NCBI RefSeq assembly: GCF_001425825.1
Contig: NZ_LMDM01000047.1
Location: 200,305-264,304, forward strand
Length of the DNA stretch: 64,000 nt
Source of the DNA: Rhizobacter sp. Root1238
Lineage (GTDB): Bacteria; Pseudomonadota; Gammaproteobacteria; Burkholderiales; Burkholderiaceae_C
Direction of reading: 5' to 3'
This document shows positions 58,819 through 64,000 of this stretch, piece after piece. The translations under genes were made by a program, and so were the position numbers. Position 1 is the stretch's first letter; every line of letters begins with the position of its first letter. The notes beneath the pieces were generated by a model. That model ran no database searches. It was not told where the DNA came from and saw nothing but the letters and a program-made list of their open reading frames with translations.

Positions 58819-59424
58819 TCACGGGCAGGAAACGTTGTTGGCATAGAGGGAGGCCCGGCCGACCAGCGACACCTGGATGACGCGGCCCGGCAGCGACGAG
58901 ATGGACGAGTCGCAGACCTTGAAGTAGGCGATCGCGCCGGACAGCTTGCCTCCGAGGGCGTTGAACGTCAGGGACATGCGGTCGGGCGTGTCGCTGGCGG
59001 TGGCCGTGGAGTAAGTGGAGCCGCTCTTCGTCACGCGCGTGATCGTCGTGTTGCCCGTCGCTGCCGCGCTTTCGCGGAGCACGCTGCCGTCCGTGGCGGT
59101 CGATCCCTTGGCGCCGTCGCCGTCGGCGTCGGTGAAAATCTGCCAGCCGGACTGGAACACCGGGCTGGCAGTGGCCGTGGCCAGCAGCGTCACCGGCTGC
59201 CCGCGCCGCGTGGCCTCGGAGCGCGCCAGGTTCAGCGCGAGGATGAATTCGTTGGTCTGGCTCGTCAGCCGGTTCGATGCGATCAACCGGCTGAACGACG
59301 GGGCGGCGACGGTGACCAGCACGGCCATGACCACCAGGGTGACCAGCAGTTCGATCAAGGTCACGCCGCGCGCGCGCCGGCTGTGTCGCATGCTGTAATT
59401 TGTGTTGGGGTGTGTGGTGGCCAT
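58819..59424 (-). CDS. fimT: FimT/FimU-type minor pilin
   Basis: A 201-residue minor pilin of the GspH/FimT group, with leader ending RHSRRARG, then VTLIELLVTLVVMAVLVTVA with Glu5. The GspH/FimT body reads PSFSRLIASNRLTSQTNEFILALNLARSEATRRGQPVTL, with a C-terminal Cys pair (VCDSS, NVSCP). FimT proteins of this group can bind DNA in natural transformation; whether this one does is unknown. ATG 59424 has AAGGA upstream; 59391 is a possible later start. It is first in the minor-pilin operon. Confidence 0.9.
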   Translation of the reverse strand: MATTHPNTNYSMRHSRRARGVTLIELLVTLVVMAVLVTVAAPSFSRLIASNRLTSQTNEFILALNLARSEATRRGQPVTLLATATASPVFQSGWQIFTDADGDGAKGSTATDGSVLRESAAATGNTTITRVTKSGSTYSTATASDTPDRMSLTFNALGGKLSGAIAYFKVCDSSISSLPGRVIQVSLVGRASLYANNVSCP

Positions 59425-59461
59425 GGGTCCTTCCTCTGCGCAAATTATCTGTGGTGCATCC

Positions 59462-59477
59462 TGCAAGGCGGGCGCCG
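59462..59477 (-). promoter_or_regulatory. candidate sigma-54 promoter upstream of the minor-pilin operon
   Basis: On the minus strand CGGCGCCCGCCTTGCA keeps the -24 GG and -12 GC exactly 10 bases apart, with a perfect TTGCA. It lies about 38 bases before fimT. The -24 element matches only in part. An alternative sigma-70 -10 (GATAAT, 59444-59449) has no -35. Confidence 0.35.
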
Positions 59478-59606
59478 GACATCAGGCGGAAGTCGCCGTC
59501 TGTCGATGAAACCGGACAATGGGCCGGAAACGAGGGGCGCGGGCTTTCCCCTATCATTGCGGCTTCGCTACAGACGTCCGCCCCAACGGGCCGCCGGTTC
59601 CGATCC

Positions 59607-60440
59607 ATGTCGACCCCCCCAACCGCGGCGCCAGCCGTGCCTGTCCTGATCGAGCTGCGTGATGTCACATGCGGCTACGGCGACCGGATCATCCTCGAGA
59701 ACGTCAACCTCAGCGTGCCGCGCGGCAAGGTGCTCGCGCTGATGGGTACTTCGGGCGGGGGCAAGACCACGGTGCTGCGCCTGATCGGGCGCCAGCTGCA
59801 GCCGATCAAGGGCCAGGTGCTGTTCGACGGTGTCGACATCGCGACGCTCGATGCGCAGGGCCTGCACACGATGCGCCGGCGCATGGGCATGCTGTTCCAG
59901 TTCGGCGCGCTGTTCACCGACCTGTCGGTGTTCGACAACGTCGCGTTCCCGCTGCGCGAGCACACCAACCTCGGCGAGTCGATGATCCGCGACCTGGTGC
60001 TGATGAAGCTCAACGCGGTCGGCCTGCGCGGTGCGCGCGACCTGTTGCCGTCGCAGGTGTCCGGCGGCATGGCGCGTCGCGTCGCGCTGGCGCGCGCGAT
60101 CGCGCTCGACCCCGACCTGATCATGTACGACGAGCCGTTCGCCGGCCTCGACCCGATTTCGATGAGCGTCGCGGCGACGCTGATCAAGGACCTGAACCAC
60201 GCGCTCGGCGTCACCAGCATCGTCGTCTCGCACGACGTGGCCGAGACCTTCCTGATCGCCGACCACATCGTGTTCGTCGCCAACGGCAAGATCGCGGCGC
60301 AGGGCTCTCCGGCCGAGATGCGCGCGAGCGACGACCCGCTGGTGCAGCAGTTCGTCAACGCGCAGACCGACGGGCCGGTGCGCTTCCACTACCCGGCCGT
60401 GTCGGTCGAAGAAGACTTCGGCGCAGGAGCGGCCCGATGA
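59607..60440 (+). CDS. mlaF: phospholipid transport ATPase MlaF
   Basis: A 277-residue ABC ATPase of the Mla retrograde phospholipid transporter. Walker A is GTSGGGKTT, the Q loop MLFQFGALFTDLSVFDNVAFP (MlaF-type), the signature VSGGMARRVALARAI, Walker B LIMYDEPFAGLDP and the His switch VVSHDVAETF. It works with MlaE and MlaD in the inner membrane. It is the first gene of mlaFEDACB, divergent from fimT across 182 bases, and overlaps mlaE by ATGA. Confidence 0.96.
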   Translation: MSTPPTAAPAVPVLIELRDVTCGYGDRIILENVNLSVPRGKVLALMGTSGGGKTTVLRLIGRQLQPIKGQVLFDGVDIATLDAQGLHTMRRRMGMLFQFGALFTDLSVFDNVAFPLREHTNLGESMIRDLVLMKLNAVGLRGARDLLPSQVSGGMARRVALARAIALDPDLIMYDEPFAGLDPISMSVAATLIKDLNHALGVTSIVVSHDVAETFLIADHIVFVANGKIAAQGSPAEMRASDDPLVQQFVNAQTDGPVRFHYPAVSVEEDFGAGAAR

Positions 60441-61219
60441 GCTGGTACAACCCCGCCGACATCGGCTTCGCGGTGCGCAGCAAGCTCGCCGGCATCGGCG
60501 ACGCTGCGCGCCTGTTCTTCCGGCTCGGCGGTCTCGGCAGCGCGAGCTTCGCGCGCCCGCGCCTGGTCAGCGACCAGGTGTTCTTCCTCGGCAACCGCTC
60601 GTTGTCGATCATCACGGTGTCGGGTCTCTTCGTCGGCTTCGTGCTGGCGCTGCAGGGCTACTACACGCTGCAGCGCTACGGCTCGGCCGAGGCGGTGGGC
60701 CTGCTGGTCGCGTTGTCGCTGGTGCGCGAACTGGGCCCGGTCGTCACCGCACTGCTGTTCGCCGGCCGCGCCGGCACCTCGCTGACGGCCGAGATCGGCC
60801 TGATGAAGGCCGGCGAGCAGCTTGCCGCGATGGAGATGATGGCGGTCGACCCGGTCAAGCGCGTGCTCGCACCGCGCTTCTGGGGCGGCGTGATCGCGAT
60901 GCCGTTCCTGGCGGCGGTGTTCAGCGCGGTCGGCATCATCGGCGGCTGGCTGGTCGCGGTGCCGCTGATCGGCATCGACGAAGGCTCGTTCTGGTCGCAG
61001 ATGCAGGGCGGGGTCGACGTCTGGGCCGACGTCGGCAACGGCGTGATCAAGAGCGTCGTCTTCGGTTTCACCGTCACCTTCATCGCGCTGCTGCAGGGCT
61101 ACAACTGCAAGCCGACGCCTGAAGGCGTTTCCGCCGCCACCACGCGCACCGTCGTGATGGCATCGCTTGCAACGCTGGGGCTCGATTTCGTGCTCACGGC
61201 CATGATGTTCTCGATTTGA
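60437..61219 (+). CDS. mlaE: phospholipid transport permease MlaE
   Basis: A 260-residue permease. The MlaE hallmarks are VFFLGNRSLSIITVSGLFVGFVLALQGYYTL, LVRELGPVVTALLFAGRAGTSLTAEIGLMKAGEQLAAMEMMAVDP and GYNCKPTPEGVSAATTRTVV. There are about five TM helices. It overlaps mlaF (ATGA), and mlaD follows 14 bases later. Confidence 0.96.
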   Translation: MSWYNPADIGFAVRSKLAGIGDAARLFFRLGGLGSASFARPRLVSDQVFFLGNRSLSIITVSGLFVGFVLALQGYYTLQRYGSAEAVGLLVALSLVRELGPVVTALLFAGRAGTSLTAEIGLMKAGEQLAAMEMMAVDPVKRVLAPRFWGGVIAMPFLAAVFSAVGIIGGWLVAVPLIGIDEGSFWSQMQGGVDVWADVGNGVIKSVVFGFTVTFIALLQGYNCKPTPEGVSAATTRTVVMASLATLGLDFVLTAMMFSI

Positions 61220-61233
61220 AGAAAGAGGCGACG

Positions 61234-61737
61234 ATGCAGAAATCTCGTCACGATGTGTGGGTGGGCCTGTTCGTGCTGATCGGCGCGGCAGCGGTGTTGT
61301 TTCTCGCGTTGAAGGCCGGCAACCTGCTGAGCCTGAACTTCGATGAGACCTACACGGTGATCACCAAGTTCGACAACATCGGTGGGCTGAAGCCGCGTGC
61401 GGCGGTCAAGAGCGCCGGCGTGGTCGTGGGCCGGGTCGAGTCGATCGGCTTCGACGACAAGAGCTACCAGGCGCGCGTCGTGCTGCAGCTGCAGAAGAAG
61501 TTCGCGTTCCCGAAGGACAGCTCGGCCAAGATCCTCACGTCGGGCCTGCTCGGCGAGCAGTACATCGGCCTCGAGGCCGGCGCCGAAGAGAAGAACCTCG
61601 CAGCCGGCGACGTCATCAGCCAGACGCAATCGGCGGTGGTGCTCGAGAACCTGATCAGCCAGTTCCTGTACAGCAAGGCCGCCGATTCCGGCGCGCCGGC
61701 CGCCGCGGCGGCACCGGCCAGCGGAGCGAAGAAGTGA
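61234..61737 (+). CDS. mlaD: phospholipid-binding MCE protein MlaD
   Basis: A 167-residue single-MCE protein. The N-terminal anchor is VWVGLFVLIGAAAVLFLALK (about 7-26) and the MCE core FDNIGGLKPRAAVKSAGVVVGRVESI..SAKILTSGLLGEQYIGLEAG. The C-terminal hydrophobic helix LENLISQFLYSKA corresponds to the hexamer-pore helix. The tail is Ala-rich. GAGG precedes ATG 61234. The stop overlaps the mlaA start (GTGA). Confidence 0.95.
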   Translation: MQKSRHDVWVGLFVLIGAAAVLFLALKAGNLLSLNFDETYTVITKFDNIGGLKPRAAVKSAGVVVGRVESIGFDDKSYQARVVLQLQKKFAFPKDSSAKILTSGLLGEQYIGLEAGAEEKNLAAGDVISQTQSAVVLENLISQFLYSKAADSGAPAAAAAPASGAKK

Positions 61738-62576
61738 ACCTGCGCACGCTGCATGTGCTGCGGCTGGCGTTCGCCGGCCTCGCGCTGGCGTGGCTCGCGT
61801 TGCTGACCGGCTGCGCGACCACCGCGCCCGGCCCCGACGGCAAGCCGGTGCAGCGCGTCGACCCGTGGGAAAGCTGGAACCGCAAGGTCTACAACTTCAA
61901 CGACACGCTCGACACCGCGGTGCTGAAGCCGGTGGCCACCACCTACCGCGATGTCGTGCCGCAGCCGACGCGCCGTGGCATCAGCAACATCTTTGGCAAC
62001 GTGTCGGACCTGTGGTCGGCGTTCAACAACGTGCTGCAGGGCAAGGTCAACGACGGCATGCAGGACGTGATGCGCGTGACCACCAACACGATCTTCGGCC
62101 TCGGTGGCTTCTTCGACGTCGCGACCGAGATGGGGCTGGACCGGCACAACGAGGACCTCGGGCAGACGTTCGGCCGCTGGGGCGTGCCCGCGGGCCCGTA
62201 CGTGGTGTGGCCGTTCTTCGGGCCGTCCACGCTGCGCGATTCGTTCGCGCTGCCGGTCGACCGCTCGGTGTCGCCTGCGCTGGCTTTCAACGACAGCCTG
62301 GCCCGCTACGCCGTGGTCGGCGTCGGCTTCGTGAACGAGCGTGCTGCGCTGCTCGGTGCGACCGGCATGCTCGACGATATTGCACTCGACAAGTACACCT
62401 TCATCCGCGATGCCTACCTGCAGCGCCGACGCAGCCTCGTCTACGACGGCGAGGTGCCGGAGTCGAAGGACGAACGCTACGATCAGGACGAGGTGCCTGC
62501 CAATGCGCCTGCGGCCGCGGCTGCCGGGGCTTCCGCACCTGCACCGGCGGCGCCTGCGTCGGGACCCAAGCCATGA
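61734..62576 (+). CDS. mlaA: outer-membrane phospholipid-removing lipoprotein MlaA (VacJ)
   Basis: A 280-residue lipoprotein with lipobox LTGC (LALLTGCATTAPG, Cys about 26). The MlaA/VacJ signature is DPWESWNRKVYNFNDTLDTAVLKPVATTYRDVVPQP.RRGISNIFGN, NTIFGLGGFFDVATEMGL and WPFFGPSTLRDSFALPVD. An Ala/Pro-rich tail follows. It extracts mislocalised phospholipid from the outer leaflet and hands it to MlaC. Unlike E. coli, mlaA lies inside the mla operon, between mlaD and mlaC. It starts with GTG overlapping the mlaD stop. Confidence 0.96.
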   Translation: MNLRTLHVLRLAFAGLALAWLALLTGCATTAPGPDGKPVQRVDPWESWNRKVYNFNDTLDTAVLKPVATTYRDVVPQPTRRGISNIFGNVSDLWSAFNNVLQGKVNDGMQDVMRVTTNTIFGLGGFFDVATEMGLDRHNEDLGQTFGRWGVPAGPYVVWPFFGPSTLRDSFALPVDRSVSPALAFNDSLARYAVVGVGFVNERAALLGATGMLDDIALDKYTFIRDAYLQRRRSLVYDGEVPESKDERYDQDEVPANAPAAAAAGASAPAPAAPASGPKP

Positions 62577-62721
62577 ACTTCACCTGCCGGAAACGATCCG
62601 GCGGCCAACCGGCAGACACCCGTCGCCGTTGAGGTCATACCGGGCAGCGGCGCAGACGCCGCGAACTCCGGTTAACGTGCCCGCACCGAGTTGCGAGGCT
62701 CTTCCCAGAAAGGAACCACAG

Positions 62722-63342
62722 ATGCTCAGCCGACAAATCGTCAGATGGATCTCCGCCGCCACGCTGCTGGTGGCCAGTGCCGCCACGTTCGCACAGCAGG
62801 CGCCGGACCAGCTCGTCAAGCAGGTGTCGTCCGAGGTGCTCGATGCGGCCAAGGCCGACAAGTCGATCCAGGCCGGTGACGTGCAGAAGGTCTCGGCGCT
62901 GGTCGAAGCCAAGGTGATGCCGCATGTCAACTTCCAGCGCATGACGGCCTCGGCCGTCGGCCGCTACTGGCGCCAGGCCACGCCCGAGCAGCAGAAGAAG
63001 CTGCAGGACGAGTTCAAGACGCTGCTGGTGCGCACGTATTCCGGTGCGCTCGCGCAGGTGCGCGACCAGACGGTGCAGCTGAAGCCGATGCGATCGACGC
63101 CGACGGACACCGAGGTGATCGTGCGCACCGAGATCCGCGGCAAGGGCGATCCGATCCAGCTCGACTATCGCCTCGAGAAGGCTGCTGACGGCTGGAAGAT
63201 CTATGACGTCAACGTGCTCGGCGTGTGGCTGGTCGAGAACTACCGCAACAGCTTCGCGCAGGAGATCGGTGCCGGTGGCATCGACGGCCTGATCGCCAAG
63301 CTGATCGAGCGCAACAAGTCGGCCGGCGGCGGCAAGAGCTGA
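62722..63342 (+). CDS. mlaC: periplasmic phospholipid shuttle MlaC
   Basis: A 206-residue periplasmic protein with signal peptide WISAATLLVASAATFA. The MlaC body contains VMPHVNFQRMTASAVGRYWRQATPEQQKKLQDEFKTLLVRTY, LKPMRSTPTDTEVIVRTEI and WKIYDVNVLGVWLVENYRNSF. It ferries phospholipid between MlaA and MlaFEDB. It lies 145 bases after mlaA, and AAGGA precedes the ATG. Confidence 0.96.
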   Translation: MLSRQIVRWISAATLLVASAATFAQQAPDQLVKQVSSEVLDAAKADKSIQAGDVQKVSALVEAKVMPHVNFQRMTASAVGRYWRQATPEQQKKLQDEFKTLLVRTYSGALAQVRDQTVQLKPMRSTPTDTEVIVRTEIRGKGDPIQLDYRLEKAADGWKIYDVNVLGVWLVENYRNSFAQEIGAGGIDGLIAKLIERNKSAGGGKS

Positions 63343-63349
63343 GGTTCGC

Positions 63350-63634
63350 ATGCTGCTGCTGCCCGCCACCGTGACGACGCGCGAGGCCCGCGACACGCAG
63401 CGCATGCTGTCGCAGGCCTTGCAGCAGGAAGTGAAGACGCAGTCCGAGCCCACCGTGACGGTGGATGCCTCGGGCCTCGCGCAATTCGATTCGGCGGCGC
63501 TGGCCGTGCTGCTGGAATGCCAGCGGCTGGCCCAGGCCTTCGGCAAGGGCTTCGCGGTGCGCAATGCACCGGCGAAGCTGGCTGAGCTGGCGCGGCTGTA
63601 CGGTGTGGATGGGCTGCTGCTGAAGGCTACGTAG
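63350..63634 (+). CDS. mlaB: STAS-domain subunit MlaB
   Basis: A 94-residue single STAS domain: EPTVTVDASGLAQFDSAALAVLLECQRLAQAFGK with the conserved DSAALA turn, then LAELARLYGVDGLL. It binds MlaF and stabilises the ATPase complex. It starts 7 bases after mlaC, with GAGG-like sequence upstream, and is the last visible gene of mlaFEDACB. Confidence 0.92.
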   Translation: MLLLPATVTTREARDTQRMLSQALQQEVKTQSEPTVTVDASGLAQFDSAALAVLLECQRLAQAFGKGFAVRNAPAKLAELARLYGVDGLLLKAT

Positions 63635-63736
63635 CCTGCGCGGTGCGGCGCGCGTCGCGGCGGGTGAGGGGCTGGGCTGGGGGCTCATGCTGGGGCGGTC
63701 GGCCTGGCGGCCGACTCCACTGCGAAGCTCGGCTTT

Positions 63737-63835
63737 GGGGATGCATCGGCAAACTCCCTCCGCTCACTTCGTTCGCTGTGGTCAAACAGTGCCGATGAGT
63801 CAGTCCACGAAGCGCGCTGCGCGCGCCATCCCCAA
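63737..63835 (+). repeat. 99-bp tandem repeat, copy 1
   Basis: The unit begins GGGGATG and ends CATCCCCAA, so each copy is itself flanked by short inverted ends. It contains CATCGGCA (63744-63751) pairing with TGCCGATG (63790-63797). It is identical to copy 2. Confidence 0.9.
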
Positions 63836-63934
63836 GGGGATGCATCGGCAAACTCCCTCCGCTCACTTCGTTCGCTGTGGTCAAACAGTGCCGATGAGTC
63901 AGTCCACGAAGCGCGCTGCGCGCGCCATCCCCAA
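63836..63934 (+). repeat. 99-bp tandem repeat, copy 2
   Basis: An exact second copy, directly abutting the first. Perfect identity suggests a recent duplication. Confidence 0.9.
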
Positions 63935-64000
63935 AGCCGATCTTCTCCGTCGCCCCAGAAATCGCCCCCAGCCCATCCCCTCACCCGCCGCTCAACACCC

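Larger units (their letters stand above)
63657..63991. mobile_element. MITE-like palindromic repeat element after mlaB
   Basis: A 335-bp non-coding element with terminal inverted repeats: 63657-63684 and 63964-63991 match at 27 of 28 positions (GCGGCGGGTGAGGGG...). A second inverted pair lies inside: 63729-63742 and 63927-63940 (TCGGCTTTGGGGAT, 14 of 14, extendable with one mismatch). The centre is two identical 99-bp tandem copies. No target-site duplication is visible, though only 9 bases remain to the right. It carries no transposase. Its origin as a MITE or BIME-type repeat is inference. The 63635-63656 stretch before it holds nothing I can name. Confidence 0.6.

Noticed and set aside
63737..63934. 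CRISPR-like array
   Set aside because: Two abutting identical 99-bp units without spacers; no cas genes.
63627..63984. Small minus-strand frames across the terminal repeat, giving a duplicated peptide (SERSERREFADASP)
   Set aside because: The peptide repeat only reflects the 99-bp DNA tandem repeat; there is no ribosome site and the region is a palindromic element.

Overview
The window is about 64 kb of GC-rich, tightly packed bacterial chromosome. Omp32-type porins, CyaY, LptM next to lysA, a six-gene mla operon containing mlaA, pilMNOPQ followed by aroK-aroB, and gltB-gltD all point to a betaproteobacterium of the order Burkholderiales, probably the Rubrivivax/Leptothrix/Methylibium neighbourhood. 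I see no tRNA, rRNA, CRISPR array, phage or complete insertion sequence. Most genes are ordinary housekeeping or envelope genes, joined in operons by ATGA, GTGA or TGATG overlaps.

Layout: 1-6.9 kb holds the tail of a hybrid histidine kinase, a divergent NTF2-like protein/LysR pair, a single-domain globin, an OmpR/QseC-type two-component system divergent from a MipA/OmpV outer-membrane protein, and a stand-alone Lon-type AAA ATPase. 6.9-18.3 kb is a type II secretion cluster, gspGHIJKLMNDEF on the minus strand with gspC divergent. 18.3-22.6 kb has a CobT-like phosphoribosyltransferase, ilvA with a probable attenuator leader, an OsmC protein and coq7. 22.8-25.2 kb has two porins. 25.3-32.1 kb is a peptide-type ABC transporter operon with an M20 amidohydrolase inside it. 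32.1-36.4 kb has lysA, lptM, cyaY and mrcA (PBP1A).

36.7-45.9 kb is pilMNOPQ, a small unrecognised lipoprotein, aroK, aroB, a dGTPase-like gene and a degenerate REP-associated transposase (RAYT) relative. 45.9-52.3 kb is gltB-gltD. 52.4-59.4 kb is a minus-strand minor-pilin operon, fimT-pilV-pilW-pilX-pilY1-pilE. 59.6-63.6 kb is mlaFEDACB for retrograde phospholipid transport. The window closes with a 335-bp repeat element.

Three machines dominate: type II secretion, type IV pilus assembly (inner-membrane and secretin genes in one locus, minor pilins and PilY1 in another) and outer-membrane lipid homeostasis. No prepilin peptidase gene is present, so pseudopilins and pilins would need one encoded elsewhere.

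The observations I find most worth following are: a terminator preceded by a serine-rich mini-ORF between a good promoter and ilvA; a 335-bp MITE-like palindrome with 28-bp terminal inverted repeats around two identical 99-bp tandem copies after mlaB; a RAYT-like protein that has lost the first histidine of its HUH motif and is followed by two 17-bp direct repeats, the second abutting the gltB promoter; a likely one-base deletion at the gspH start; and a CobT homologue with Asp at the expected catalytic Glu.
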